From Thiothrix sp. (lineage in GTDB: Bacteria; Pseudomonadota; Gammaproteobacteria; Thiotrichales; Thiotrichaceae), in assembly GCA_008015155.1 (NCBI GenBank), contig SSFA01000017.1, positions 232,274 to 296,273 on the forward strand: DNA of 64,000 bases, written 5' to 3'. The position numbers were made by a program, and so were the translations under genes. The notes below the pieces were generated by a model, which saw only the letters and a program-made list of their open reading frames with translations, did no database searches and had not been told where the DNA came from. Of this stretch, positions 41,249 to 51,059 are shown one piece after another. How positions within the stretch are numbered: the stretch's first letter is position 1; every line of letters starts with the position of its first letter.

Positions 41249-42206
41249 ACATAAACTTAAATTAGTCATTGCCTCACTCGGCTTACCATTTTTTTGGGTT
41301 CAGCCGAGTTGGGCTGCTGATGCCTTAGAATTGCTAGACCGCATGCAATCAGCGGTCTATGACTTGGATTACACAGGGCAGTTGGTTTATTCCAAGGGCG
41401 ATGAATTATCGACCTATCGCATCACGCATCAAGCCGGTCAAGAGCAAGAGAGTGTGGTTCGTCTTAATCAAGGCGGTGGCGAAAATGGCAGCCAAGTGGA
41501 AAGTTTTTCACTTTCTAAATTTGGCAACCCACATGCTTCTGGCACTAATGCTTATTCGTTTGATTTAGGAGGGGTGGCACGTGTGGCTGAGCACGATTGC
41601 CAAATCGTGGTGGTGCGTCCTAAAGACAAAATGCGTTATTTGCAGCGCTATTGTATCGATCCGAAAACGGGTATGTTGTTAAAGTATTCATTGATGGATC
41701 GCGAGCAGAAAGTGCTTGAACAACTCATGTTTACCCAACTTTCTATTGATATTCAAGCAGCTATGCCAGCAAGTGACACCTTAAATGCAAGCAGTACTGA
41801 GCTTACACCTTTGCCAGTAGCTGCAGTCGCTACAGACCGAGCAAGATTAGGAAAACAAGCTCAGGCAGAAGTCAATTTAACTGAAAAACCTATCTCAACA
41901 GATCCTAATAATTTAGGTAACTGGCGCTTTGAGGCATTGCCAGCTGGATTTAGAGTGGTGAAAGTTATTCCTCAGGCCAATAGTAATGACGTTCATCAGA
42001 TTGTGTTGTCAGATGGTATGGCTTCTGTGTCAGTATTTATTGCGCCGGCCAATGCAGCTCAAAATATAGATCAACTATCTTATGCAGATGGGGCAACTCA
42101 TATCATGGGACTAGAATTAGCCGGACATTTGATTACTTTTGTCGGGGAAGTTCCAGAGTCTACCTTGCAAACAATTCAGAAAGGCTTAAGGTATGTTGCT
42201 CAATAA
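41238..42206 (+). CDS. rseB: Periplasmic sigma-E regulator (RseB/MucB)
   Basis: 322 residues from ATG 41238 (MITKHKLKL). Signal peptide ends near residue 27 (SWAADA). The mature protein has the lipoprotein-carrier-like N-terminal domain (LLDRMQSAVYDLDYTGQLVY) and a C-terminal domain from about 225 (WRFEALPAGFRVV). It binds the periplasmic part of RseA/MucA and blocks cleavage until envelope lipids or lipopolysaccharide displace it. The start overlaps rseA by 11 bp. Confidence 0.92.
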   Translation: MITKHKLKLVIASLGLPFFWVQPSWAADALELLDRMQSAVYDLDYTGQLVYSKGDELSTYRITHQAGQEQESVVRLNQGGGENGSQVESFSLSKFGNPHASGTNAYSFDLGGVARVAEHDCQIVVVRPKDKMRYLQRYCIDPKTGMLLKYSLMDREQKVLEQLMFTQLSIDIQAAMPASDTLNASSTELTPLPVAAVATDRARLGKQAQAEVNLTEKPISTDPNNLGNWRFEALPAGFRVVKVIPQANSNDVHQIVLSDGMASVSVFIAPANAAQNIDQLSYADGATHIMGLELAGHLITFVGEVPESTLQTIQKGLRYVAQ

Positions 42207-42270
42207 TAAGCCGGAAAGATCAAAAAATGATCTTTTAAATATTAACAATAATCAACAAAGGCTAGAGAGC

Positions 42271-42765
42271 ATGATCGAACAAACTGCACGGGTTGTAAGT
42301 ACACAACATGGGCATGCTTGGGTGGTACCTTCAAACGCAACGGACTGTAAGTCTTGTTCTGCCAAGTCGGGAACATCTTGTGCAGCTGCTTTTAGCTTTT
42401 TTAACTCCTCTAAAACCAAGTGCGAGCCTATTTATGTGCAGAATCCTCTACACGCTAAACCAGGTGAGGAGGTAATCATCGGCACTCAAGGCAACACCTT
42501 AGTCCTGTACTCTGTACTAGCCTATTTGTTGCCTTTGCTAAGTATGCTCGTGTTTGCGATTTTGGGCTCCCAAGTATTTCAGGTGCTAAGTTTACCTCAA
42601 GAAGCTGGTGCAACTTTAGCGGGTATAGCAGGCTTATTAAGTGGTTTTAAGCTAGCCAATTGGTTGGCAATGCGCATGAACCAAACGCATGAAGGTATGC
42701 ATCCAGTAATCTTACGGCACAAAGATCAGTTTATCTATTCTGCGAGCAGTATCTCTCATTTATAA
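42271..42765 (+). CDS. rseC: RseC/MucC family redox-sensor membrane protein
   Basis: 164 residues from ATG 42271 (MIEQTARVV) with GAGAG upstream. The cysteine cluster C26, C29, C37 and C51 near the N-terminus is the family mark. Two helices (about 80-100 and 105-128) place it in the inner membrane. In relatives it modulates sigma-E and SoxR/Rnf activity. Fourth gene of the sigma-E operon. The mucD/degP protease that often follows is absent. Confidence 0.88.
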   Translation: MIEQTARVVSTQHGHAWVVPSNATDCKSCSAKSGTSCAAAFSFFNSSKTKCEPIYVQNPLHAKPGEEVIIGTQGNTLVLYSVLAYLLPLLSMLVFAILGSQVFQVLSLPQEAGATLAGIAGLLSGFKLANWLAMRMNQTHEGMHPVILRHKDQFIYSASSISHL

Positions 42766-42814
42766 ATGGTAGGCGGTTTTTCCACTAAGCTGCCTTGCAG
42801 CTAATCCTTGTCCG

Positions 42815-43159
42815 TTATTTCCCTCTGAACATAAAATAGACTGCACCTACTAAACATAAGCCGGCCCATAAATAATCTAGTTTTAGGGGTTCACGCATAT
42901 AAAAATAAGCGAACGGCACAAACAGTGAGAGTGTAATCACCTCCTGAATCACTTTGAGTTGACCTAAACTGAGTACTGTGTAACCAATTCGGTTAGCAGG
43001 GACTTGCAGTAAATACTCAAAGAGGGCTATCCCCCAACTAATCAATGCTGCTACTAACCAAGGTTTGTTGTTCAGTTCTTTCAGATGTGCATACCAAGCG
43101 AAAGTCATAAAGACATTGCTACATATCAGCAAGCCAATCGAGACAACAACCGGATTCAT
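42815..43159 (-). CDS. DMT-family small membrane protein (DUF486)
   Basis: 114 residues with four helices, a half-size drug/metabolite transporter fold. The start MNPVVVSIGLLICSNVFMT, the middle LKELNNKPWL and SWGIALFEYLLQVPANRIGY, and the end YLWAGLCLVGAVYFMFRG match DUF486. The substrate is unknown. A GC hairpin (43163-43186) lies directly before the ATG and includes its likely ribosome site. Confidence 0.85.
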   Translation of the reverse strand: MNPVVVSIGLLICSNVFMTFAWYAHLKELNNKPWLVAALISWGIALFEYLLQVPANRIGYTVLSLGQLKVIQEVITLSLFVPFAYFYMREPLKLDYLWAGLCLVGAVYFMFRGK

Positions 43160-43162
43160 AAA

Positions 43163-43186
43163 ACGCGCCCTTCGTTAAAAGCGCGT
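43163..43186. promoter_or_regulatory. Hairpin next to the DMT gene start
   Basis: ACGCGC (43163-43168) pairs with GCGCGT (43181-43186). On the minus strand the right arm is followed by TTTT and then the ATG. It may end the upstream small gene or hide the GAAGGG ribosome site of the DMT gene. Confidence 0.4.
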
Positions 43187-43234
43187 CACTATAAAAGCAA
43201 AGATTTAGACAGACAAGCTAAAATACTTTAAGGC

Positions 43235-43510
43235 TTAAAGCGCACAACTACGCTTACCCACACAAGGTAAATTACCACGATGCGCTCCAACTACATTAGC
43301 TAAGCTTTTCAATCGCCGTTCACCATAAGCATCACCTTGGGCACGTCGATCGGCTGCTAAACGATTTAAACGAGCAATTTTGGCACCTAATTCTTGGGCA
43401 ATGGCAGCACAGGGTTTATAGCTTGCTGCTTTTGCACTAGGAGCTACTACTAAACCGGCCAGTAGCAGGCTTGAGCAACTAATCGCTAAGGTTTTTTTAT
43501 AATTACGCAT
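43235..43510 (-). CDS. Small secreted protein of unknown function
   Basis: 91 residues from ATG 43510 (MRNYKKTLAIS), with a GGAG ribosome site nine bases before it. A signal peptide ends near residue 29 (SAKAASYK). The mature part is short, basic and helical, with three cysteines, two of them near the C-terminus (LPCVGKRSCAL). Probably periplasmic. I do not recognise a family. Confidence 0.65.
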   Translation of the reverse strand: MRNYKKTLAISCSSLLLAGLVVAPSAKAASYKPCAAIAQELGAKIARLNRLAADRRAQGDAYGERRLKSLANVVGAHRGNLPCVGKRSCAL

Positions 43511-43742
43511 GATATCGAACTCCATGTTCTTGAGTTTATTCTAAGTGATTCAATCTAGATCACCCTTTAGAGTTTAATCAGCCACAGACTGTTGTGTTTG
43601 AGCAACTGATGAAAGGTCGAGTTTTTACTTTAAACCCTACCTATGCATTATGTTTCTAAGTAGACTCGGGTAGAATAGCCACGTAATTATTCATTTAATG
43701 ATTTGCCCATTTAATCTATTAACTCAGCTTTTATAATCCATT

Positions 43743-45113
43743 ATGACTCAAGTTTTCCCCATCATTCTCGCAGCTGGCCAAGGCACGCGGATGCGCTCTG
43801 ATTTACCTAAAGTTCTCCATCCAGTCGCTGGCAAACCCATGCTGCAGCGTGTTCTAGAAACCTGTAAAAAATTAACTAATGACCGTTTGGCAGTGGTTTA
43901 TGGGCATGGAGGCGAACAGGTTAAACAGTTAACTCAAGAAGATGGTATTGTTTGGGTATTGCAAGCTGAGCAACGAGGCACAGGGCATGCGGTAGCACAA
44001 GCAATTGAGCTAGCACCCGATGAGGCTATCGTCTTAATTGCCTATGCAGATACACCCTTGATTCGTTCTGAAACCTTGCAACAATTAATCGCTCATTTAG
44101 GTGACGCTGCTTTAGCGGTTTTAACTAGTAAGCCAGTGAGTCCAACAGGTTATGGACGTATTGTGCGTAATGCTCAAGGTGCAGTGTTGCGTATTGTCGA
44201 AGAAAAAGATGCCGATGAGCCGACGCGCGCGATCCGAGAAATCAATACAGGTTTCATGGTGGCAAAAGGTAGCGATTTTAAACGCTGGCTCAAACAGCTA
44301 ACACCAAATAATGCACAAGGCGAATACTATCTAACGGATTGTATTGGGATGGCGGTGGCGGAGCAGCGTGAGGTGAAGGCAGTTCTCTGTGCTGACCCAG
44401 TGGAAGCAGAGGGTGTGAATAATCGGGTACAGCTGGCACGCCTAGAGCGAGTTGCTCAACAGCGTCAAGTCGAAGCTTTGATGCTGGCAGGCGTTACGGT
44501 GGCTGATCCGGCACGTTTAGATATTCGCGGACAGGTCAAAGCAGGCAAAGATTGCTTTATTGATGTGAATGTACTGTTACTCGGCGAGGTTGAATTAGGG
44601 GATCGAGTTATTATCGAGCCGAATTGTGTGATTCAAGATGCCAACATTGGCCACGGAGCACATATTAAAGCAAACACCTGTATTGAGTCTGCCATAGTAG
44701 CGGCTGAGTGTGAGATAGGGCCGTTTGCACGTTTGCGACCAGGCACGATTCTCGCAGAGCAAGCTAAGATTGGCAATTTCGTTGAAACCAAAAAAGCTAA
44801 GATAGGCAGGGGTAGCAAAGTAAGCCATCTCAGTTATATCGGTGACGCTGAAATGGGTGCCGATGTGAATATTGGCGCTGGAACGATCACTTGTAATTAC
44901 GATGGGGTAAATAAATTCAAAACTACCATTGGTGATCGCGTGTTTGTAGGCTCCTGTACACAATTAGTAGCACCCGTGACGATTGAAGATGATGCGACCA
45001 TTGGTGCAGGGTCGACTATTACTAAAACTGCACCTGCTGGGCAATTGACCTTGGCCAGAGCAAAGCAAATGACGGTTAAAGGCTGGCAACGTCCAGTCAA
45101 GGAGCAAAAATAA
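43743..45113 (+). CDS. glmU: Bifunctional GlcN-1-P acetyltransferase / GlcNAc-1-P uridyltransferase
   Basis: 456 residues. Makes UDP-N-acetylglucosamine for peptidoglycan and lipopolysaccharide. The N-terminal uridyltransferase has LAAGQGTRMRSDLPKVLHPVAGKPM; the C-terminal half is a left-handed beta-helix of hexapeptide repeats, with GNFVETKKAKIG and AGTITCNYDGVNK for acetyltransfer. The stop TAA shares a base with the glmS start, so both steps of the pathway are made together. Confidence 0.97.
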   Translation: MTQVFPIILAAGQGTRMRSDLPKVLHPVAGKPMLQRVLETCKKLTNDRLAVVYGHGGEQVKQLTQEDGIVWVLQAEQRGTGHAVAQAIELAPDEAIVLIAYADTPLIRSETLQQLIAHLGDAALAVLTSKPVSPTGYGRIVRNAQGAVLRIVEEKDADEPTRAIREINTGFMVAKGSDFKRWLKQLTPNNAQGEYYLTDCIGMAVAEQREVKAVLCADPVEAEGVNNRVQLARLERVAQQRQVEALMLAGVTVADPARLDIRGQVKAGKDCFIDVNVLLLGEVELGDRVIIEPNCVIQDANIGHGAHIKANTCIESAIVAAECEIGPFARLRPGTILAEQAKIGNFVETKKAKIGRGSKVSHLSYIGDAEMGADVNIGAGTITCNYDGVNKFKTTIGDRVFVGSCTQLVAPVTIEDDATIGAGSTITKTAPAGQLTLARAKQMTVKGWQRPVKEQK

Positions 45114-46948
45114 TGTGTGGTATTGTTGGTGCAGTTGCACAGCGTCCAGTGACAGGCATTCTTTTGGAAGGGCTGCGACGCTTAGAATATCGCGGTTATG
45201 ACTCGGCAGGTGTTGCCTTAATTACCTCAGGCAATAAGCTCAAGCGCGTACGCTCTTTAGGTAAAGTGGCAGCCTTAAGCACTAAGCTAGAAGCAGAGCC
45301 TGTTGAGGGTAAGGCAGGGATTGCTCATACCCGTTGGGCAACTCATGGCAAGCCAGCAGAGCATAATGCCCATCCGCATTTCAGTGGGGAAAGTTTGGCG
45401 GTTGTTCATAATGGAATTATTGAAAACTATCTAGAGCTACGCGAGCGCATTGGTGCTTTGGGTTATGTGTTTAGCACAGAAACCGATACTGAGGTGGCTG
45501 CACATTTGGTGGATTATCATACCAAACGCCATGAAAGCCTGCTGAAAGGTATGCTCAATGCACGTCAAGAGTTTGTGGGTGCTTATGCTTTAGCTGCACT
45601 TAGCCCCAATGAGCCGAATACTTTAGTGGTGGCACGTCAAGGTAGTCCCTTAATCATTGGGATTGGCATTGGTGAGCATTTCATTGGCTCTGATATTCAG
45701 GCCATGTTGCCAGTGACTAATCGCTTTATTTATCTAGAAAATGGCGATGTAGCACGCATCAATCAATATAAAATTGAGATTTTTGATGCGGAAGGCCAAG
45801 CAGTTGAGCGTCCTATTCGAGAGTCTAAAGTAGGGGATAGTTCAGCCGAATTAGGTGAATATCGTCACTATATGCTTAAAGAAATTTTTGAGCAGCCCCG
45901 TGCGATCACTGCGACTTTAGAAGGACGTTTAGCCCAGCACCAAATCTTGTCTTGCTTAAGTGGGGATAATCCTTTGGATGTGCTGGCCAAAGTGGAGGAA
46001 GTCCAAATTGTAGCCTGCGGTACTAGCTATCACGCAGGTTTGATCGCGCGGCATTGGTTTGAAACTTATACTGATCTACCTTGCCATGTCGAGGTCGCTA
46101 GCGAGTATCGTTACCGTCGCCAGCCCAAGCGTGATAATTTATTACTCATCACCATTTCTCAATCGGGTGAGACAGCGGATACACTAGCAGCTTTAGAAAA
46201 AATGAAGCAAGCACAGGCTTGTTTAGCGTCGCTGACTATCTGTAACGTATTAGAAAGCTCCCTAACTCGTGAGTCCGATATGTCTTTGATGACTTTAGCC
46301 GGGCCAGAGATTGGCGTTGCTTCGACTAAAGCTTTCACTACACAATTAGTCGCTTTACAAATGCTTTTAGGCTTAGTGATTCAAGCGAAGCAAGGGGAAA
46401 CGGCAGTTAGTCGGCAGTTAGTGGCTGATTTAAGCTTGCTACCTAAGTTGGTGCAACAAGCCCTCGATTTAAATCCGAAAATTGAAGCTTTGGCTGAGCA
46501 ATTTATTGAAAAGCACCATGCTTTATTCTTAGGGCGGGGTGAGCAATATCCGGTGGCTTTAGAAGGTGCTCTGAAGCTCAAAGAGATTTCGTATATTCAT
46601 GCAGAGGCTTACCCAGCAGGTGAGTTAAAGCATGGTCCCTTGGCTTTAGTAGATAGTGAAATGCCCGTGATTGCGGTTGCACCTAATACTTCGCTCTTAG
46701 AAAAGCTGATGTCTAATCTAGAGGTGGTACGTGCACGGGGTGGTGAGTTATATGTCTTTGCCTGTAAGAGTGCGAAGATCGTACCCCATGAGCAAATGCA
46801 TCTCATCGAATTACCCGAAGTACCTGAATTGCTAGCACCCATTGTCTATACCATTCCCTTGCAATTGTTGGCTTATCATGTGGCAGTTCTCAAAGGTACT
46901 GATGTGGATAAGCCGCGCAATTTGGCCAAGTCAGTGACAGTGGAGTAA
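45113..46948 (+). CDS. glmS: Glutamine-fructose-6-phosphate aminotransferase (isomerising)
   Basis: 611 residues. Transfers glutamine nitrogen to fructose 6-phosphate, the first step of amino sugar synthesis. The MCGIVGAV start gives the catalytic N-terminal cysteine after Met removal; HTRWATHG and HNGIIEN complete the glutaminase. Two SIS domains follow (CGTSYHAG, SQSGETADTLAAL, GRGEQYPVALEGALKLKEISYIHAE), ending DKPRNLAKSVTVE. No riboswitch is visible upstream. Directly downstream of glmU. Confidence 0.97.
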   Translation: MCGIVGAVAQRPVTGILLEGLRRLEYRGYDSAGVALITSGNKLKRVRSLGKVAALSTKLEAEPVEGKAGIAHTRWATHGKPAEHNAHPHFSGESLAVVHNGIIENYLELRERIGALGYVFSTETDTEVAAHLVDYHTKRHESLLKGMLNARQEFVGAYALAALSPNEPNTLVVARQGSPLIIGIGIGEHFIGSDIQAMLPVTNRFIYLENGDVARINQYKIEIFDAEGQAVERPIRESKVGDSSAELGEYRHYMLKEIFEQPRAITATLEGRLAQHQILSCLSGDNPLDVLAKVEEVQIVACGTSYHAGLIARHWFETYTDLPCHVEVASEYRYRRQPKRDNLLLITISQSGETADTLAALEKMKQAQACLASLTICNVLESSLTRESDMSLMTLAGPEIGVASTKAFTTQLVALQMLLGLVIQAKQGETAVSRQLVADLSLLPKLVQQALDLNPKIEALAEQFIEKHHALFLGRGEQYPVALEGALKLKEISYIHAEAYPAGELKHGPLALVDSEMPVIAVAPNTSLLEKLMSNLEVVRARGGELYVFACKSAKIVPHEQMHLIELPEVPELLAPIVYTIPLQLLAYHVAVLKGTDVDKPRNLAKSVTVE

Positions 46949-47010
46949 AACCCTATCTCTTCTAGGTGATGAACCGTTTTTGTGCATTGCATTATGATGC
47001 TAGCTTTTAG

Positions 47011-47036
47011 CAATGACTAGTTCAATCTAGTCATTG
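47011..47036 (+). promoter_or_regulatory. Perfect inverted repeat in the sulP leader
   Basis: CAATGACTAG (47011-47020) and CTAGTCATTG (47027-47036) with a six-base loop, between glmS and the SulP gene, 31 bases before the ATG. No T-run follows. Either an operator or an mRNA hairpin. Confidence 0.45.
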
Positions 47037-47067
47037 ATGCTGTGTAGCGCTAAGAGGAAAGCCTCAG

Positions 47068-48912
47068 ATGAATGAGTGGCTAGCTGCTTTATTAAGTAGT
47101 TGGAAAAGACGGTTCACTCCCTTTAGGACGTGGGTGGGGGAATTAAAAAATCCAGCAACTTTGCGTGCTGATGCTTTAGCCGGTTTAACTGTGGCTTTAG
47201 TTTTGATTCCACAGTCAATGGCTTATGCGCAATTAGCGGGCTTACCGGCTTATATTGGCTTATATGCCTCTTTTTTGCCCGTTATGCTGGGAGCATTGTT
47301 CGGTTCTTCACGCCAATTAGGTACAGGGCCAGTAGCCATTGTATCTCTCATGTCTGCTGCAGCTATGCAGCCCTATATCAATCAAGGCCTCGAAACAATT
47401 GTTGTTTATTCAGCACTGTTAGCGCTGATGATTGGAGTTTTCCAGTTAAGTTTAGGCTTGTTAAAGCTGGGTGTTTTAGTTGATTTTCTCTCCCATCCTG
47501 TGGTGCTTGGCTTCACCAATGCAGGTGCGCTCATTATTGGCAGTTCACAAGTCCCTAAGTTATTTGGCTTGAATATTAAAGCGGATCAGTTTGAGCATCA
47601 TTATGAGTTTTTGTGGACTATCCTAAGTTCCTTGCCTAAAACCCATCTGATTACTCTGTTGATGGCATTTATTGCTTTAGGCATGCTACTTACCCTACGT
47701 AAATACTTTCCACGTCAGCCTAGTGTGCTGATTACTGTAGTGCTGACGACTCTATTATCTTGGGGGCTGGGCTATCAAGCAGCAGGCGGCAGTGTGGTTG
47801 GGGCTATTCCTCAGGGTCTACCTAGTTTTAATCTACCGCTGGCTGCCCTGAATCTGCAAACCTTAGGCTCCTTGGCCACTTCGGCAATCATCATAGGCTT
47901 ACTGGGTTTCGTTGAGGCTATTTCAATTGCTAAAGCAATGGCTGCTCAAACACGACAACGCTTATCGGCTAATCAAGAATTAGTAGGACAAGGCTTAGCC
48001 AATATTTCCGCAGGGTTGTTTAGTGGCTATGCAGTATCAGGTTCTTTTTCACGCTCTGCTGTGAATTTTGCAGCGGGTGCTTTGACAGGCTTTTCCTCTA
48101 TGGTGACAGGCCTATTGGTAGCCATCACTTTACTATTTTTAACTCCACTATTATACCATTTGCCACAAGCGACTTTGGCTGCTGTCATTATTATTGCAGT
48201 GATAAATCTCCTAAAATTTGCCCCTATTAAGCATGCTTGGAAAGTAGAAAAGCATGATGGTATTGTGGCCGTCATCACTTTTATAGCCACTCTCGCTTTT
48301 GCACCTCATTTGGATCAGGGGATTTTTCTAGGGGTAGTTTTATCCTTGGGCTTATTTTTGTATCGTACTATGAGTCCGCGTTTTGTGGAGGTTGCACGTC
48401 ATGCGGATGGCTCTATGCGAGATGCCGAACGCCATCATTTAAAAACTAGCGATACGGTAGCGATCTATCGTTTCGATGGTGATCTTTATTTCGCCAATAC
48501 CGGCTATTTAGAGGGTAAATTGCTCAATGCGATTGCTCACAAACCCAAGTTAAAAGTGATGGTCTTGGATATGGAGTCAGTAGATCAAGTTGACTCCACA
48601 GGTGAAGACATGTTGCATAAATTGGCCGATCGCTTACGTTTTAACGGGATTAGTTTTTATATAGCACGTATCAAGTTACCGGTATATGAGGCTTTTCAGC
48701 GTTCTGGTTTGGCACAACAAATTGGAGAGAATCGATTTTTCCGTGAGCGCACCCAAGCGATTAAGGATGCAAAAAACCAGTTAGGCGATGAAATTGACAT
48801 CGATCCATTGCTAGAATATATACCATTAGAGCCTGAAGCAGTTAATAAGAGCCCAAGCACTAATCAACCAGAAGAAATTCCTCAAGCTCAAGCTAAGCCT
48901 TTGGTTGCTTAG
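47068..48912 (+). CDS. SulP-family anion transporter
   Basis: 614 residues. Ten or more membrane helices with the signature [29 protein letters not shown] near residue 38, then a STAS domain (about 455-560, with [20 protein letters not shown]). The family moves sulfate, bicarbonate or dicarboxylates with protons or sodium. The exact anion cannot be told; no cys or carbonic anhydrase gene is adjacent. The C-terminal tail is Pro/Glu-rich. Its 3' end overlaps moaC by 20 bp on the opposite strand. Confidence 0.88.
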   Translation: MNEWLAALLSSWKRRFTPFRTWVGELKNPATLRADALAGLTVALVLIPQSMAYAQLAGLPAYIGLYASFLPVMLGALFGSSRQLGTGPVAIVSLMSAAAMQPYINQGLETIVVYSALLALMIGVFQLSLGLLKLGVLVDFLSHPVVLGFTNAGALIIGSSQVPKLFGLNIKADQFEHHYEFLWTILSSLPKTHLITLLMAFIALGMLLTLRKYFPRQPSVLITVVLTTLLSWGLGYQAAGGSVVGAIPQGLPSFNLPLAALNLQTLGSLATSAIIIGLLGFVEAISIAKAMAAQTRQRLSANQELVGQGLANISAGLFSGYAVSGSFSRSAVNFAAGALTGFSSMVTGLLVAITLLFLTPLLYHLPQATLAAVIIIAVINLLKFAPIKHAWKVEKHDGIVAVITFIATLAFAPHLDQGIFLGVVLSLGLFLYRTMSPRFVEVARHADGSMRDAERHHLKTSDTVAIYRFDGDLYFANTGYLEGKLLNAIAHKPKLKVMVLDMESVDQVDSTGEDMLHKLADRLRFNGISFYIARIKLPVYEAFQRSGLAQQIGENRFFRERTQAIKDAKNQLGDEIDIDPLLEYIPLEPEAVNKSPSTNQPEEIPQAQAKPLVA

Positions 48913-49396
48913 GTTTCGGAGTAGCAGTCCATGTGCCAGATTTGCCACCCGACTTATACTCTAAGCGAATCTCGCTCATGCACATCCCACGATCGACGGC
49001 TTTGCACATATCGTAGATGGTGAGTAGTGTGACTTGTACAGCAGTGAGTGCTTCCATTTCTACACCGGTTTGCCCTTGCGTTTCTACAGTCACTTGGCAC
49101 AAGACGGCTGGCTCTTGCTCATCATCAGCAATGTCTAGTTGCACCTCTACATGAGTCAAGGCTAGTGGATGACACAGTGGAATCAGATCAGCCGTTCGTT
49201 TACTAGCCATAATGCCTGCAATCCGGGCGATGCCAAGCACATCCCCTTTTTTATGCTTACCTTGTTGGATGAGGTTTAGGGTAGCAGCCTGCATACTAAT
49301 CTTGCCGCTGGCAATAGCTCGCCGTGTCGTAATAGCCTTTTCACCCACATTAACCATGTGAGCTTCGCCTTGCGCATTAAAATGAGTGAGTGACAT
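48893..49396 (-). CDS. moaC: Cyclic pyranopterin monophosphate synthase
   Basis: 167 residues. With MoaA it makes cyclic pyranopterin monophosphate, the first molybdenum cofactor intermediate. Start [20 protein letters not shown], then [30 protein letters not shown] with the active region, and [25 protein letters not shown]. Other moa genes are not in the window. It has a convergent 20-bp overlap with the SulP gene. Confidence 0.95.
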   Translation of the reverse strand: MSLTHFNAQGEAHMVNVGEKAITTRRAIASGKISMQAATLNLIQQGKHKKGDVLGIARIAGIMASKRTADLIPLCHPLALTHVEVQLDIADDEQEPAVLCQVTVETQGQTGVEMEALTAVQVTLLTIYDMCKAVDRGMCMSEIRLEYKSGGKSGTWTATPKPKQPKA

Positions 49397-49457
49397 AGAA
49401 CTAACGGGGTAAATTTAGCCCCTGTAGTTCACAAGGGCTAAAAGTTGAAGGATTAAA

Positions 49458-50927
49458 TTATAGCGGTTTGCTTTCAGTAGTCGGCGTATTGCTCGCTGCT
49501 GGGGCATCCGGCTTAGCTTTATTCAGTACTAAATCCATGCCTTTGAGGATATTTAAGGCTTCAAACAATTGATAGTCCTCAGATGCTAAGGATTTATCTT
49601 TGGCTTCGCCTTTCTTAATTAAATCGGCAGCTGAATCATTTTCAGTCGGAGCGGAGGCAGGTGCCTTTGAACTAGGCTCAGGTGCTACTTCATCCAATTT
49701 GACAGGTGGGGTAGCCTCTGCAGGTTTTTTGTTTGGATTGCTCAAATGCTTGTTGAAATCCGCCTCTGATAAAGGTGCGATCTCCTCATCAGCTGTTTGA
49801 GTATCAGCTGCTACTTTGAGCGGCTTCATTTCAATATCTGGCTTAATCCCTTCCGCTTGGATAGAGCGCCCAGAAGGGGTGAAATAACGTGCGGTAGTTA
49901 GCTTTAAGGCTGTTTTTTCATCTAACGGCAACACCGTTTGAACCGAGCCTTTACCAAAGGTTTTTTGGCCAACAATGACGGCACGTTTATGGTCTTGCAA
50001 AGCACCTGCGACGATTTCAGAAGCTGAAGCAGAACCTTGATTCACTAGTACGACGAGTGGCGCTCCATCTAATTCATCACCTGCATTGGCGGTATATTCC
50101 ATCTTTGCATCTTCAACGCGCCCTTCGGTATAAACAATTTTACCCTCATTGAGGAAAGCGTCTGAGACACCAACCGCGGCATTCAGGACACCACCCGGAT
50201 TATTTCTCAGGTCTAGGATTACACCCCGCAGATTTTGCTTGTTCTCTGCTTTAAGTTTATTCAAAGCTTCTATTAAGGCATCGGTGGTTTTGGCTTGGAA
50301 GCTAGAGATACGCACATAGCCATAACCCGGCTCTAATATGCGGCTTTTCACGCTCTGAACTTTAATCACATCGCGAGTTAGTGTGACTTTAAAAGGCTTG
50401 TCTTTGCCTTCACGTACAATCAGGAGATCAATTTTAGTTCCTGGCTGACCCCGCATCATTTTGACCGCATCATTGAGCGTCATGCCTTTCACAGGCGCTT
50501 CGTCTAAGCGGATAATCAAATCACCCGTCATTAAACCGGCTTTTTGGGCTGGGGTATCATCGATAGGGGAAATGACTTTAACAAAACCATCCTCCATACC
50601 CACTTCGATACCTAAACCACCAAATTCACCACTCGTGCCGACCTGCAGCTCTTTGAAGGATTCTTCGTCCAAATAATCAGAATGCGGATCTAAGCCAGTC
50701 AACATGCCTCGAATAGCATTATTGATCATTTCCTTACTATCAGGCGTTTCGACATAATCTTGTTTGATTCGTGCGTAAACTTCCGTGAATTTTTGTAATT
50801 GCTCGAGCGGTAGCTCGGTTTCATCCGGGGTTTGTTTAAACGCGAATACGTTAATACTTAGGCTTGCGGTGACGCCGACGATTGCGCCTGCGAGCACACC
50901 GACTGCAAGGCGATGATTGGGATGCAT
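49458..50927 (-). CDS. S41 carboxy-terminal processing peptidase (CtpA type)
   Basis: 489 residues. An N-terminal membrane helix (about 8-28) anchors it toward the periplasm. PDZ domain about 95-180 (GGLGIEV, IDDTPAQKAGLMTGDLII). Protease core about 195-365: catalytic S301 in GSASASEI and K326 in TFGKGSVQ, 25 apart as in the family. A Pro/Ala-rich linker and short tail follow. It likely trims or degrades envelope proteins and may interact with cell-wall enzymes, as its neighbour EnvC suggests. The GGAGAAG ribosome site is good. Confidence 0.93.
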   Translation of the reverse strand: MHPNHRLAVGVLAGAIVGVTASLSINVFAFKQTPDETELPLEQLQKFTEVYARIKQDYVETPDSKEMINNAIRGMLTGLDPHSDYLDEESFKELQVGTSGEFGGLGIEVGMEDGFVKVISPIDDTPAQKAGLMTGDLIIRLDEAPVKGMTLNDAVKMMRGQPGTKIDLLIVREGKDKPFKVTLTRDVIKVQSVKSRILEPGYGYVRISSFQAKTTDALIEALNKLKAENKQNLRGVILDLRNNPGGVLNAAVGVSDAFLNEGKIVYTEGRVEDAKMEYTANAGDELDGAPLVVLVNQGSASASEIVAGALQDHKRAVIVGQKTFGKGSVQTVLPLDEKTALKLTTARYFTPSGRSIQAEGIKPDIEMKPLKVAADTQTADEEIAPLSEADFNKHLSNPNKKPAEATPPVKLDEVAPEPSSKAPASAPTENDSAADLIKKGEAKDKSLASEDYQLFEALNILKGMDLVLNKAKPDAPAASNTPTTESKPL

Positions 50928-51059
50928 GCTAGTTCTTCTCCAGGCTTTACAAAGCCATCTTCTTTAAATATATCGTGTGCATTAGCCCCGGAATCGAGGA
51001 AATTAATCTTTATCGAGAAGCACTGACTTCAGGTAAGTGCAGGCTTGTAGTCTAGCGTA

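Noticed and set aside
45040..45113. glmS ribozyme-riboswitch
   Set aside because: glmS starts inside the glmU stop codon, so there is no leader to hold one; the element belongs to Firmicutes.
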